Positions 22,027 to 32,428 of a stretch of 64,000 nt of DNA are shown here, one piece after another (within the stretch, counting starts at the first letter, position 1; every line of letters begins with the position of its first letter). The notes under the pieces were generated by a model that worked only from the letters and a program-made list of their open reading frames with translations, was not told the origin of the DNA and did not search any database. Source of the stretch: an uncultured Pelagibacteraceae bacterium. Its GTDB lineage: Bacteria > Pseudomonadota > Alphaproteobacteria > Pelagibacterales > Pelagibacteraceae. A program made the position numbers and the translations under genes. The stretch is taken from contig CACAZL010000001.1 of NCBI GenBank assembly GCA_902536925.1, forward strand, positions 62,001 through 126,000, written 5' to 3'.

Positions 22027-23409
22027 TTAATTCAGATTTCTTACCCAATTTGATACAGATCCAGCACCCATGGCAATAAAAATTTTATTTCCAAATGCTA
22101 TATTTTTGATAATTTTTTTTAAATCTATTTCATTTTTAAGCATTATCAAATTAACTTTAGAATTTTTTGCAATTAATTTTGCAAACTTAGTATAAGAAAA
22201 ACCTAATTTTATTGTCTCACTTGCTTTATAGATCGGACAAAGTAAAATCGTATTAGCTTTTTTAAAGCATCTTGAAAAATCTTTTTTTAAATTTTTTACT
22301 CTTGAAATTCTATGTGGTTGAAAAATGCAAACTATTTCTTCTTTATCATATACCTTGCTAACACCATCTAATACAGATGAAATTTCAGTTGGATGATGTG
22401 CATAATCATCAAAAAATGGCACTTTATTTATTTCGAATAAGAAGTTAAATCTCCTCTGGACACCATTGAAGTTTTTTAGACCTAATTTAATTATTTTATC
22501 TGATACACCAATTGAAAACGCTACTGCTAATGCTGATGTTGCATTTTTTATATTATGTAAACCTAATAAAGGTATTGAAATATTTTTTATAATTTTCGTC
22601 ATACCAGGTATTTTAATTCTAATACTGAATTGCGAATATTTTCTATTCTGTATTATATTGAAAATATGAAAATTTGATTTCTGATTTAGACCAAAAGTAT
22701 AATAATTATTATTTTTAAGTTTTGGTAAAATATTTTTTATATTTTTATCATCTAAACACAAAAAAGCCTTTCCAAATGTAGGTGTTTTATTAATAAATTC
22801 TATAAATTTGTTTTTTAGATTTTTCATTGTTTTGTAATAATCCAAGTGTTCATTATCAACGTTGGTTATTATCGAGTAATTAAAAGGTATTTGGAGAAAA
22901 CTACCATCTGACTCATCAGACTCAACCAAACTCCAATCGCTTTTTCCTAATTTAGCCGAACTCCCTATCGAATTTAAAACACCTCCATTTATTATTGTTG
23001 GATCTAATTTTGCATAATTCAAAATGTTTGACAAAATTGATGTTGTGGTTGTTTTACCGTGAGATCCCGTCACAACAATATTTTTCATTAAAGAAACTAT
23101 ATGACCTAACAATTCTCCTCTTTTATATATTGGTAAGTTTAATTTTTTAGCATGCCTATATTCTGGATTTGATTTTTTTATAGCTGATGAAACTACTAAT
23201 ACAGTACAATTTTTTATATTTTGCTTATTATGATTTAAATAAATTGGAATTTTTCTTTTTCTTAGTAAGTTAAGATTTTTATTATCTGATTTGTCACTTC
23301 CTTGTATTTTAAAGCCTAAACTGTCCATTATTAATGCTAAGCCACTCATGCCAATACCACCAATTCCAACAAAATGAATTAGTTCAGTTTTTCCAATATT
23401 AATTTTCAT
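22027..23409 (-). CDS. murC: UDP-N-acetylmuramate--L-alanine ligase
   Basis: A 460-residue Mur ligase with the N-terminal GIGGIGMSGLA nucleotide motif, the ATP loop VTGSHGKTTTTS (about residue 112), ESDESDGSF, TNVDNEHLDYY and DDYAHHPTEI. These are MurC signatures. It adds L-alanine to UDP-MurNAc, the first amino acid of the stem. The start overlaps the murG 3' end by 11 bases. Confidence 0.96.
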   Translation of the reverse strand: MKINIGKTELIHFVGIGGIGMSGLALIMDSLGFKIQGSDKSDNKNLNLLRKRKIPIYLNHNKQNIKNCTVLVVSSAIKKSNPEYRHAKKLNLPIYKRGELLGHIVSLMKNIVVTGSHGKTTTTSILSNILNYAKLDPTIINGGVLNSIGSSAKLGKSDWSLVESDESDGSFLQIPFNYSIITNVDNEHLDYYKTMKNLKNKFIEFINKTPTFGKAFLCLDDKNIKNILPKLKNNNYYTFGLNQKSNFHIFNIIQNRKYSQFSIRIKIPGMTKIIKNISIPLLGLHNIKNATSALAVAFSIGVSDKIIKLGLKNFNGVQRRFNFLFEINKVPFFDDYAHHPTEISSVLDGVSKVYDKEEIVCIFQPHRISRVKNLKKDFSRCFKKANTILLCPIYKASETIKLGFSYTKFAKLIAKNSKVNLIMLKNEIDLKKIIKNIAFGNKIFIAMGAGSVSNWVRNLN

Positions 23410-24475
23410 CTATAATTTCTATAATCTTATTGTTTATATTATTCCAAGTATTTTTTTTAGTAATTTCCTCAAGATTTTTAAATTTTTCGTTGTAATATTT
23501 ATAATCGTTAAATATTTCAAATATCATCTTAGAAAATTTTTTAAATTCGAATTCTTTTTGTTTTATTAACCAACAACAATTTTTTTTATAGTAAAATTCT
23601 GAATTATAGAATTGGTGATTATCTCTTGCAGTTGGGAGAGGTATTGAAATAAACGGTATGTTTAAGAATGAAAGTTCACTTAATGTGCTTGCGCCTCCTC
23701 TGGTAATTGCTAGATCTATACCATTGTAGAGTTCATGACTATCATTAGTAAATTCAATAAATTTGTGGTTTATATTTGATTTGTCATATTTATTTTTTAT
23801 TGAAGATAAATTATTAATATTTGATATTTGTTGTATAACTTCGAAATTTCGTTTTTTTGAAATTTCAATAATTAATTCAGTAATATTTTCGTCAAAAAAC
23901 GATGCACCCTGACTGCCACCGATGATAAGAATTTTTTTTATTTCCTTTTTTAAATTAATTATATTTTTTTCTAAGTTATATATTTCTTTTTTTAAAATAG
24001 GTTTGACTATAACTTTTTTAGAGTTATATTTTATTGGAAAGTTTCTTAAATTTTCATCATAACAAATTATTTTTGTTGAAAATTTCAAAGCAAAGCGGTT
24101 AGATCTACCTAAAACACTATTAGGCTCAAACAAGAAAACTTTTTTTTGTAATATAAATGCAGCTAAGCAAAATGGAAATGTCATGTACCCACCAGTACTA
24201 ATCACAATATTTGTCTTATTATTTTTTAAAAATCTAATAGATTGAAAAATGTTTAGAAAATATTTAAAAATATTTATCGGAAGTAAATAAGGTTTTAAAA
24301 ATAAATTAGGTACATCTATTAATTCATATTTAAATTTTTCAGTATTTATATATTTACTTCCTCTCAAATCAGATACCATTTTTACAGAAAATTTGTTTTT
24401 CAAATGTTCAAACAAAGAGGTAGATGGTACTACGTGGCCTCCAGAACCACCTGTTACTATAAGTATATTTTTCAT
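23399..24475 (-). CDS. murG: UDP-GlcNAc:lipid I N-acetylglucosaminyltransferase
   Basis: A 358-residue GT28-family glycosyltransferase with VTGGSGGHVVPS at the N-terminus, ILIIGGSQGASFFD in the middle and the UDP-GlcNAc-binding LAITRGGASTLSELSFLNIPFISIPLP in the C-terminal lobe. It makes lipid II from lipid I on the inner face of the membrane. It lies one base after the ftsW stop. Confidence 0.96.
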   Translation of the reverse strand: MKNILIVTGGSGGHVVPSTSLFEHLKNKFSVKMVSDLRGSKYINTEKFKYELIDVPNLFLKPYLLPINIFKYFLNIFQSIRFLKNNKTNIVISTGGYMTFPFCLAAFILQKKVFLFEPNSVLGRSNRFALKFSTKIICYDENLRNFPIKYNSKKVIVKPILKKEIYNLEKNIINLKKEIKKILIIGGSQGASFFDENITELIIEISKKRNFEVIQQISNINNLSSIKNKYDKSNINHKFIEFTNDSHELYNGIDLAITRGGASTLSELSFLNIPFISIPLPTARDNHQFYNSEFYYKKNCCWLIKQKEFEFKKFSKMIFEIFNDYKYYNEKFKNLEEITKKNTWNNINNKIIEIIDEN

Positions 24476-24476
24476 A

Positions 24477-25586
24477 CTAATTTAATTTTCTCTTCGTCAA
24501 ATTTAATATTATTCCTGTCAAAATTGATGTTCCAACTATTGAAGAACCGCCATAACTAATAAATGGCATAGTCATGCCTGTAGTAGGAAGCATTCTTATA
24601 TTTACACCAATATGAATAAAAGTTTGCAATAGTATTATTGAAATACTTCCAACTAATATAAGTTTAAAATTATTATTTTTTGTAAAATTTATTTTTTTTA
24701 AAACTCTATAAGATAATATTAAATAAAGTAATATTATACCTATTAAGATAATTACTCCAAATTCTTCTGCAATGACAGAAATTATATAATCTGTATGTGC
24801 TTCTGGTATTCTTGAATTTAAAGTTCCTTCACCTATTCCTTTTCCAAAAAAACTTCCGCTGGATATTGCATCGCTTGCTTTATCAGCCTGGTAATTATTA
24901 CCGCTAGAATTATCTAAAAATGACATTAATCTTATTCTTATGTATTCAAACTTTGGCACCAAAAAGACTAAAAATAGAGTTAATGAACCCATAACTAATA
25001 ATGAAATTGCGAAAAGTAATAAATTTATTCCTGAAACAAAAATAATGGCAAGCCAAACAGATATTATTAATAATGTTTGTCCTAAATCTGGTTGAGATAA
25101 GAGTAAAATTATAATTGGCAATAAAATGGCTGAACTCAAGAGATATTTTATATAAAGGTTTTTTTTTTCCAATGAAATTATTAGTGAAATAACAATAACA
25201 AAAAAAGGTTTTAAAGTTTCGATAGGTTGAAACCTAGGTAATGAGCCAATATCTAACCATCTTTTTGATCCTTTGACCTCCACTCCTATTAAGGGAACTA
25301 AGAATAAACTTATAAATGTGATAACAAATAATACGACTGATAATCTAATTAAAATTTTTTGATCTAGTAGAGATAAAAATAAAATTAAAAATATTCCTAT
25401 TAAAACAAAAATTAAATGTTTTAAAAAAAAATAGTAAGAATTTGTATTTAATTTATCTGATGCAATTATTGAAGTTGAAACTAAAGAAAAGAATAATCCC
25501 AGTGAAAATAATAGACTTATTATCAAAAAAATTGTTTTATCGATGTTTTTCCACCAATCATAAAATGTATCAAAATATTTATTCAT
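24477..25586 (-). CDS. ftsW: Lipid II polymerase FtsW (SEDS family)
   Basis: A 369-residue polytopic membrane protein with about ten predicted helices. SEDS-family landmarks are KGSKRWLDIGSLPRFQPIE, GKGIGEGTLNSRIPEAHTDYIISVIAEEFG and the C-terminal TTGMTMPFISYGGSS. FtsW is the septal peptidoglycan glycosyltransferase and partners the transpeptidase FtsI, encoded upstream in the same cluster. Synteny between murD and murG separates it from RodA. Confidence 0.95.
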   Translation of the reverse strand: MNKYFDTFYDWWKNIDKTIFLIISLLFSLGLFFSLVSTSIIASDKLNTNSYYFFLKHLIFVLIGIFLILFLSLLDQKILIRLSVVLFVITFISLFLVPLIGVEVKGSKRWLDIGSLPRFQPIETLKPFFVIVISLIISLEKKNLYIKYLLSSAILLPIIILLLSQPDLGQTLLIISVWLAIIFVSGINLLLFAISLLVMGSLTLFLVFLVPKFEYIRIRLMSFLDNSSGNNYQADKASDAISSGSFFGKGIGEGTLNSRIPEAHTDYIISVIAEEFGVIILIGIILLYLILSYRVLKKINFTKNNNFKLILVGSISIILLQTFIHIGVNIRMLPTTGMTMPFISYGGSSIVGTSILTGIILNLTKRKLN

Positions 25587-26872
25587 TCAATTGGTAAATA
25601 TCTTTTAATTAAAATATTGAATTGTCTACCTCTTTCTTCAAAATTTTTATATTGATCAAATGATGCGGCCGATGGGCTAAATAAAACTGTAACTTTTGTT
25701 CTTATTTCCTTAAGGTTTGGAATTAATTTAAGAGTATTTCTCAAATCTTTTGATAGATTAACTTTAATTTTATTTTTAAATAGTTTGAGGAAAACTTGTC
25801 TATCTTTCCCGTAAATATATGCTTCTAAATTTTTAAAATACTTTTTATTTAAATTAAATTTATCTCCCTTTTTAAATAATCCTCCCAAGATCCATATAAT
25901 TTTTTCATTAGATTCTAAAAATGGAACAGTAGAAGATAATGTTGTTGACTTAGAATCATTTATTATTTTTAAATATTTTGATTGATGGATCACTTCCTGT
26001 CTAAATTTCAAAGGTTTAAATTTATTAATTGTTTTTATTACAGTTTTTAAATTAAGTTTCATATGTTTCGATAGCTCAAATAAAAAATTTAAATTTTGAA
26101 AATTTACGGAATTTTTAAAATTATCATTACTCAATTTATTTTTTAAATATGTATACTTATTTTTACTTACATATATTATTTTGGATTTTATATTTTTAGT
26201 TCTTAATAAGTCTTTCAATAAATTAGTATTCGTTATTATTGCTACATCATTTTCGTTTTGTCTTATTACACATTTTAATTTTGATAATACATAATTTTTC
26301 ATTGTATTATGTCTTTCTAAATGATCTGGGGAAATATTAATGATTATAGAAAATTTTGATTTGAAATATTTACTATAAGCCAGCTGATAAGAAGAGGCCT
26401 CAATAATAAAGATAGTATTTTTGGTAACTCTTTTTTCCTCTAAAATAGGATTTCCAATATTTCCGGTTAGCCTAGCATCATAATGGTGTTTCTTTAAAAT
26501 ATCATAAAGCAACTTACTTGTAGTTGACTTTCCATTCGTACCAGTAATCGTAATTGTTAAAACTTTAGGGTTAAATTTATAAAAAATATCAAAATCAGTA
26601 ATAATTTTTTTTTGGTTCTTTTTTAAATAATTTGATAACTGGCATCTATTTATATTAATACCGGGACTTATAACTATATAATCAAAATTATTATTTAATA
26701 ATTTTGATTTAGAAATAAAAAATTTTTTATATTTATTTTTAATTTTTTTCTTATCATCATCGAAAATAAAGCACCTATTTTTCTTTTTTAAATATTTTAA
26801 TGATGAAATTCCAGATTTTCCAAAACCATAAATTAAAAAATTTTTAATTAACGTTTCATTTTTTAATTTCAT
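25583..26872 (-). CDS. murD: UDP-N-acetylmuramoyl-L-alanine--D-glutamate ligase
   Basis: A 429-residue Mur ligase with IYGFGKSGISS at the N-terminus, the ATP loop TITGTNGKSTTSKL (about residue 110), NISPDHLERH, NDSKSTTLSST and the late FSPSAASFDQYKNFEERG typical of MurD. It adds D-glutamate. It overlaps ftsW by four bases and its ATG overlaps the mraY stop by one. Confidence 0.95.
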   Translation of the reverse strand: MKLKNETLIKNFLIYGFGKSGISSLKYLKKKNRCFIFDDDKKKIKNKYKKFFISKSKLLNNNFDYIVISPGININRCQLSNYLKKNQKKIITDFDIFYKFNPKVLTITITGTNGKSTTSKLLYDILKKHHYDARLTGNIGNPILEEKRVTKNTIFIIEASSYQLAYSKYFKSKFSIIINISPDHLERHNTMKNYVLSKLKCVIRQNENDVAIITNTNLLKDLLRTKNIKSKIIYVSKNKYTYLKNKLSNDNFKNSVNFQNLNFLFELSKHMKLNLKTVIKTINKFKPLKFRQEVIHQSKYLKIINDSKSTTLSSTVPFLESNEKIIWILGGLFKKGDKFNLNKKYFKNLEAYIYGKDRQVFLKLFKNKIKVNLSKDLRNTLKLIPNLKEIRTKVTVLFSPSAASFDQYKNFEERGRQFNILIKRYLPIE

Positions 26873-27957
26873 TATCTAAGTTTCAAAGTTGCCAATCCAA
26901 TCATCGCTAGAATAATAGAAATTATCCAAAATCTAATTACAACCGTTGACTCTGGCCATCCTTTTTTTTCAAAATGATGGTGTATTGGAGCCATTTTAAA
27001 TATTCTTTTACCTGTTAATTTATAGGAAATAACTTGAACTATTACAGAAACAGCTTCTAAAACGAACAATCCGCCTGTTATTGCTAACACAATTTCGTGC
27101 TTAGTTATTATACCAACTGCTCCCAGTGAACCACCTAATGATAAAGAACCAGTATCTCCCATAAAAATTTTTGCCGGTGGTGCATTAAACCATAAAAAAC
27201 CTAAACAAGCCCCGATTATTGATCCACAAAAAATAGAAGCTTCTCCTACACCCTCTATATATGCAATCTGGAGATAATCAGAAAAAATTATGTTACCAGA
27301 GACGTAACTAATAAATGCAAAACAAGCGGCAACTAACATAACAGGAACTGTTGCTAATCCGTCTAAACCATCTGTTAAATTAACTGCATTTGAAGCTCCA
27401 ACTAATATGAACATATAAAAAGGTATAAAAAACCAGCCAAGATTGATTACTAAGTTTTTGAAAAAAGGAAAATATAGATTGTTTATTTGATCAGAATTAC
27501 TTGTGATATAAAGTATAAATATACCAATCAAAGCTAAAATAATTTGTAGAGAGAACTTTAATTTAGAAGAAATTCCATTCGAACTTTTTAACTTTATTTT
27601 TTTATAATCATCATAAGCTCCCAGTAATCCAAAAGATGCTGCAATAAATATTAAAAACCAATTGTAAGGATTTGATAAGTCAGACCATAGCAATACTCCT
27701 GAAAAAACACCTAGTAATATTATTACCCCTCCCATTGTAGGTGTTCCAATTTTTCTAATTATATGATCGCTAGGTCCATCTTCTCTGATTGGATTATGAA
27801 TCTGTTTTGAAGAAAAAAAATTAATTAATGGGTTTCCAACTAAAAAAACAATAACCATAGCTGTAAACATAGAAAGACCAGTTCTTACTGTTAAATATTT
27901 AAAAACATTCAAAAAACTAAATTGATCTACTAGAATTGAAAAAAGTTCAAATAACAT
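26872..27957 (-). CDS. mraY: Phospho-N-acetylmuramoyl-pentapeptide-transferase
   Basis: A 361-residue polytopic enzyme with GTPTMGGVIIL, GAYDDYKK, NAVNLTDGLDGLA, FMGDTGSL and the catalytic-loop PIHHHFEKKGWPE. It transfers phospho-MurNAc-pentapeptide to undecaprenyl phosphate to form lipid I. The length is normal, and each end overlaps its neighbour by a single base. Confidence 0.97.
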   Translation of the reverse strand: MLFELFSILVDQFSFLNVFKYLTVRTGLSMFTAMVIVFLVGNPLINFFSSKQIHNPIREDGPSDHIIRKIGTPTMGGVIILLGVFSGVLLWSDLSNPYNWFLIFIAASFGLLGAYDDYKKIKLKSSNGISSKLKFSLQIILALIGIFILYITSNSDQINNLYFPFFKNLVINLGWFFIPFYMFILVGASNAVNLTDGLDGLATVPVMLVAACFAFISYVSGNIIFSDYLQIAYIEGVGEASIFCGSIIGACLGFLWFNAPPAKIFMGDTGSLSLGGSLGAVGIITKHEIVLAITGGLFVLEAVSVIVQVISYKLTGKRIFKMAPIHHHFEKKGWPESTVVIRFWIISIILAMIGLATLKLR

Positions 27958-30785
27958 TAAGATTTTGATCCAATTTGTTTGGTTATTTGATTTAGTCCTG
28001 TAGAATTTGAGCCCTTTATCATTAAAAAATCACCATTATTTAAATCATTTTTTATTATATTAAGAATTTCACTAGTTGATTTAAGTATTCTTCCTCTTTT
28101 TTGTGTTCTAATTTTGTTAAATGTTTCTGTGATATAATTCCCATAAACAAACAACTTTTTGAACTTTGCCTTATTGATATCTTTTGCAGCTTCAATATGA
28201 AGTTTTTTTGAAAATTTTCCTAATTCTAACATGTCACCGAGTAGCATAAATTTTTTATTTGGATTTACTTTTAAATTATCAAATTTCTTAATTGAGAAAT
28301 TAAGAGATAATGGATTTGAGTTATAACTTTCATCTATTATATTAACTTTTTTAGAGCCGATAGTGAATTTTTTTATATTTCCTCTACCGCTTGGTATTTT
28401 ATAATTAGAAAAAAAGTTACTTTTTAATTTGTCAATGATATTTAAACTTTTACATACTGCTATGGAAGCTAATATATTATTCAAATAAGGTAATAGGTTA
28501 TTATTAATTTTAAAATTAAAAGTTTTAGAAGCTACGTCAATATAAATTATATAAGATTTCGTAGATTTTTTTAATTTAGATAATCTAATATTAGAATTTT
28601 TATGTCTACCAAAAGAAATGATATTTAAATTATTTTTATGTGCTAAATTTGAAAAAAAATTAAAATATTTATCATCTTTATTCAATACAATTGTACCATT
28701 TTTTCTTATGTTGAAAATAATCTCTGATTTGGCTTTAGCTATATCTAATAAAGATTTAAAATTTTTGGCGTGCGCATAACTAATATTTGTAATAACTCCA
28801 ACGTCTGGTTTAATTAATTTTGATAAATAGTCTATTTCTCCCTTTTTATCCATTCCAATTTCAAATATTCCATAAGTCGTATCCTTATTTAAATTTATTA
28901 ATGAAATCGGTAAACCAAATTTATTATTGAATGAATTTTTTGAAAATATTGTGGAATAATTTTTTTGAAGACATTGTCCTAACAATTCTTTCAGCGAAGT
29001 TTTGCCTGAAGATCCTGTAATTGCAACTTGAGATGCATTAGAGGAAATTCTTATCTTTTGTGAAAATTTAATTAATAATCTTAAAGTACTTTTAACATTA
29101 ATCTTTTTTTTACTATCATTTATGTTATTTTGAAGTATTGCTAATTTTGCTCCATTTTTTAGAGCTTCGTCTGCAAAATCATTTCCATTAAAAGATTTAC
29201 CCTTAATTCCAAGGAAAATTTTACCTTTATTTTGTTCTTTCGAATTAGTGCCAATTTTTAAATTTTTTATTCTATCTAATTTTTTGTTATTTATAATTTC
29301 TTTAAGTATATTTAATTTCCAATCATTTGATAAAATTTTATTTTTTAAAATTATTGATTTTTTTATATTATCTTTGTCAGAAAATTTATTTTTCTTAATA
29401 TATTCTTGAGTGTTTTCATGTCCCTTTCCTGCAATAATTAAGACCTCATCAGACTTACTATTTAAAATTGCTTTTTTTATAGCTAATTTTCTTGATGGTA
29501 TTTCAATCATCTTAGATGGTAAAATTGATTTCTTAATACTTGCTCTGATATTTTCTGGACTTTCACTTCTAGGATTATCGTCTGTAAGATAAATATAATT
29601 ACATAGTTTGTTAGCAATTTTGCCCATTATTGGTCTTTTTTCTTTATCTCTTTCACCGCCACATCCAAATACAATATTAATTTTTCTTAACCCAAATTGT
29701 TCTTTAATATTTTCTATACTTGTTTTAAGAGCCTCTGGAGTATGAGCATAGTCTAAAATAAAAATTGAATTATCTTTGGTTGTTCCGATTATCTCGAGCC
29801 TTCCTTTTGCGGGTTTAATATACTTAAGTTTTTTAACAATATCATCAATTTTTAGATTACTTTTAATTGCTGCTGCAATAGCCATCATCAAATTCTTAAT
29901 TTGTATTTTTCCAATCAGGCTTGTTTTAAATTGGTATTCCTTATTTTGAAAAGTAAACTTTATATGTTGGTAGTTATTTAAAATTTTAATTGAATTAATT
30001 TTTAAATGACTATCTAATGTACCAATGTTTAATATATTTAATTTTTTTCTTTTAGCTATTTTTTTAAAGATTTGTGAATATTTTAAATCATTATCAAATA
30101 TCAAATTTCCATTTTTATTTGTCAACTCATTAAATAAAATTAATTTTGAATTAAAATAATTTTTATAATTTTTGTGATAATCTAAATGATCTCTGCTTAA
30201 ATTAGTGAATATAGATGTACTAAATTTAATACCATGTAATCTTTTTTGATGAAGGCCATGACTTGATGCTTCTAAAATTACATTTTCAATTTTTTTTTTC
30301 TTTAAATTTGCAAGCATTTTATTAATTGTAATAGCATCAACAGTTGTATTATTAAGTTTTAAGCTAACACCATTGGATTTGACGCCTAAAGTTCCAATTG
30401 AGGCTACTCTTTTTTTATTAAGTTTTAATATCTGGTAATAAAAATTGACTATAGATGATTTACCGTTTGTACCAGTTACAGCAATTATATTATTTGGTTT
30501 TTTATTATAATATTTATTTGCAAAACTTGATAAGGCTAATCTAGGATCGCTTACTTTTATATATAATACACCTTTATTGACTCCAGTTTTAAATTTATTT
30601 GATACTATTATTCGAGCTCCTCTTTTAATGGCATCATCTATGAAATTATTTCCATTAAATTTAGTACCCTGTATTGCAAAAAATATATAATTTTTTTTTA
30701 TTTTTTTTGAATTAAATTCAAATCCATTAAAACTTTTATTATTAAAATCTTTTTTAAGATTTTTAAAAAAGCTTTTTAATATCAT
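27957..30785 (-). CDS. murEF: Fused MurE-MurF bifunctional Mur ligase
   Basis: One uninterrupted frame of 942 residues encodes two complete Mur ligases. The MurE half (about 1-485) has the ATP loop TGTNGKSS (104-111), FTNLSRDHLDYH, DYAHTPEAL and DDNPRSE (402-408), the motif that selects meso-diaminopimelate. The MurF half (about 490-942) has its own N-terminal domain (IFLGIKGKSFNGNDF), a second ATP loop TGSSGKTS (590-597), FEIGMDKKGEI and DESYNSNP. Together they add diaminopimelate and then D-Ala-D-Ala to the UDP-MurNAc peptide. Both active sites look intact. Most bacteria carry two adjacent genes; here a short lysine-rich linker joins them. Confidence 0.95.
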   Translation of the reverse strand: MILKSFFKNLKKDFNNKSFNGFEFNSKKIKKNYIFFAIQGTKFNGNNFIDDAIKRGARIIVSNKFKTGVNKGVLYIKVSDPRLALSSFANKYYNKKPNNIIAVTGTNGKSSIVNFYYQILKLNKKRVASIGTLGVKSNGVSLKLNNTTVDAITINKMLANLKKKKIENVILEASSHGLHQKRLHGIKFSTSIFTNLSRDHLDYHKNYKNYFNSKLILFNELTNKNGNLIFDNDLKYSQIFKKIAKRKKLNILNIGTLDSHLKINSIKILNNYQHIKFTFQNKEYQFKTSLIGKIQIKNLMMAIAAAIKSNLKIDDIVKKLKYIKPAKGRLEIIGTTKDNSIFILDYAHTPEALKTSIENIKEQFGLRKINIVFGCGGERDKEKRPIMGKIANKLCNYIYLTDDNPRSESPENIRASIKKSILPSKMIEIPSRKLAIKKAILNSKSDEVLIIAGKGHENTQEYIKKNKFSDKDNIKKSIILKNKILSNDWKLNILKEIINNKKLDRIKNLKIGTNSKEQNKGKIFLGIKGKSFNGNDFADEALKNGAKLAILQNNINDSKKKINVKSTLRLLIKFSQKIRISSNASQVAITGSSGKTSLKELLGQCLQKNYSTIFSKNSFNNKFGLPISLINLNKDTTYGIFEIGMDKKGEIDYLSKLIKPDVGVITNISYAHAKNFKSLLDIAKAKSEIIFNIRKNGTIVLNKDDKYFNFFSNLAHKNNLNIISFGRHKNSNIRLSKLKKSTKSYIIYIDVASKTFNFKINNNLLPYLNNILASIAVCKSLNIIDKLKSNFFSNYKIPSGRGNIKKFTIGSKKVNIIDESYNSNPLSLNFSIKKFDNLKVNPNKKFMLLGDMLELGKFSKKLHIEAAKDINKAKFKKLFVYGNYITETFNKIRTQKRGRILKSTSEILNIIKNDLNNGDFLMIKGSNSTGLNQITKQIGSKS

Positions 30786-30796
30786 TATGAAATTTC

Positions 30797-32428
30797 TTAA
30801 TATTTTATGGCTAAAATAGGCCCAATTTTTTCAATTATATTTTTGGCAACTTCAACAGAAGTCCAGCCAGCAGTATTAAAAGGTGTACCTGTTATCTTCC
30901 TTTTTTTACCATCATTATATTCATAAATATAAGTTTCACTCAATTTTGGTTCATCTAACAAAACAATTAAAACATATTTTGGAGAAGATATTGGAAAAAT
31001 TGAAGCAAAAGTATTTATTTTTTTCTTAGAATATTTACCCTTAATAGATTTTTGAGCTGTTCCTGTTTTTCCAGCAATTTCATAACCAGCAATATTTGCT
31101 AAATTAGCTGTGCCCTGTTCGGATGTTACAATTTTTCTCAATATTTCATTAATTTTATTGGAATTTTCTTGTGTTATTATTTGCTCACCTCTTTTTAAAT
31201 TTTTCTCTTTTTTAATTAAAGTTGGTTTTATTTTATATCCACCATTTGCAATTATTGCATAGGCTTTTGCAAGTTGAAGTGGTGTGGTTGTAATACCATG
31301 ACCATATGCTGATGTAGCTAATTTACATTTTCCCCATTTGAAGGGAATTGGATTTCCAACTTCCTCTATATCAAATTGTATTTTATTTAATAAATCTAAA
31401 TTTTCTAGAAAATCTTTAAAATTTTCTAAACCGACTTTCTGAGCAATTTTGATTGAACCAATATTTCCAGATCTAATTAATATTTCTTCAGCAGTAAGAC
31501 TTGATGGAATGTCCATATCATATTCAGAGATTGACCTTCCGGCACATTTTATTTTTTTTGGTAAATTTTTAAAAAGAGTATCTTCTTGGATAACATTTTG
31601 TTGAAGCCCAGCAGCCAATGTAAATGTTTTAAAAACTGATCCAAGTTCATAAACACCTTTTGTGGATCTGTTTATAAATTTTCTATCAGAAATGTCTTCT
31701 CTTTTATTTAAATCAAAATCTGGTAAAGAAACCATTGAATGAATCTCACCACTGTTAACATTCATTAAAATAGCTGTACTTCCATAACTATTAAAAATTT
31801 CTTGAAATTTTATTAGTTCCTCTCTTATCAAATATTGTATTTCAGTATCTAAAGAAAGCTTTAATGGCTTGTTTGAAGTTGTTAATTCATAGTCAAAAGA
31901 TTTTTCTATACCAGACACACCATTGTTATCTGTATCAATCTGTCCCAATATATGACTGAATAGATTACCGTTAGGATAAACACGAGCAATGTTTTCTTCC
32001 TCTTTAAACGATTTTTCTCCTAGTAATTTTATTTTTTCAAGTTTTGCTGGAGATATTTTCTTTTTGACATAAAAAAATTTTTTTCCATTGATTTCCTTTT
32101 CAAAATTCTTGTCAGGAAATATTAATTTTAAAGAAATTAATAATTTTTCTTTGTTAATTAGCTGATTTGGATTTATGCCCAAATTAGTCACACGCACGGT
32201 TTTAGCAATAATATTTCCATTTCTATCCATGATAGATGCTCTATATTTCTCTTTTTCTTTTACAGTTTGAGTTTGATTTGTTTTCTTAAATCCTAAATAG
32301 ATAGTTTTAGATGTAAAAATAATTGTAATTATAAAAAAAATGAAAAAAATGAATGATATACGTTCAAAAGATATTTTTAAATTTGATCTATTTGCTTCAA
32401 ATTTAAAATTTTCGTCAATATTATTCAT
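30797..32428 (-). CDS. ftsI: Septal transpeptidase FtsI (PBP3)
   Basis: A 543-residue class B penicillin-binding protein with one N-terminal membrane helix (about residues 23-43), a dimerisation region (MDRNGNIIAKT) and a transpeptidase domain. The domain has the SxxK nucleophile at S264-K267 (GSVFK), an SGN motif (RSGNIGS) and KTG (AGKTGTAQ). It crosslinks septal peptidoglycan with FtsW. The start overlaps the ftsL stop region by eight bases. Confidence 0.95.
   Translation of the reverse strand: MNNIDENFKFEANRSNLKISFERISFIFFIFFIITIIFTSKTIYLGFKKTNQTQTVKEKEKYRASIMDRNGNIIAKTVRVTNLGINPNQLINKEKLLISLKLIFPDKNFEKEINGKKFFYVKKKISPAKLEKIKLLGEKSFKEEENIARVYPNGNLFSHILGQIDTDNNGVSGIEKSFDYELTTSNKPLKLSLDTEIQYLIREELIKFQEIFNSYGSTAILMNVNSGEIHSMVSLPDFDLNKREDISDRKFINRSTKGVYELGSVFKTFTLAAGLQQNVIQEDTLFKNLPKKIKCAGRSISEYDMDIPSSLTAEEILIRSGNIGSIKIAQKVGLENFKDFLENLDLLNKIQFDIEEVGNPIPFKWGKCKLATSAYGHGITTTPLQLAKAYAIIANGGYKIKPTLIKKEKNLKRGEQIITQENSNKINEILRKIVTSEQGTANLANIAGYEIAGKTGTAQKSIKGKYSKKKINTFASIFPISSPKYVLIVLLDEPKLSETYIYEYNDGKKRKITGTPFNTAGWTSVEVAKNIIEKIGPILAIKY

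Noticed and set aside
29300..29400. Possible frameshift or assembly join making murE and murF look fused
   Set aside because: The frame is continuous with normal lysine- and asparagine-rich codons through the junction, both halves start and end at domain limits, and no leftover stop or ribosome site is visible. Read-level checking is still listed under the finding.
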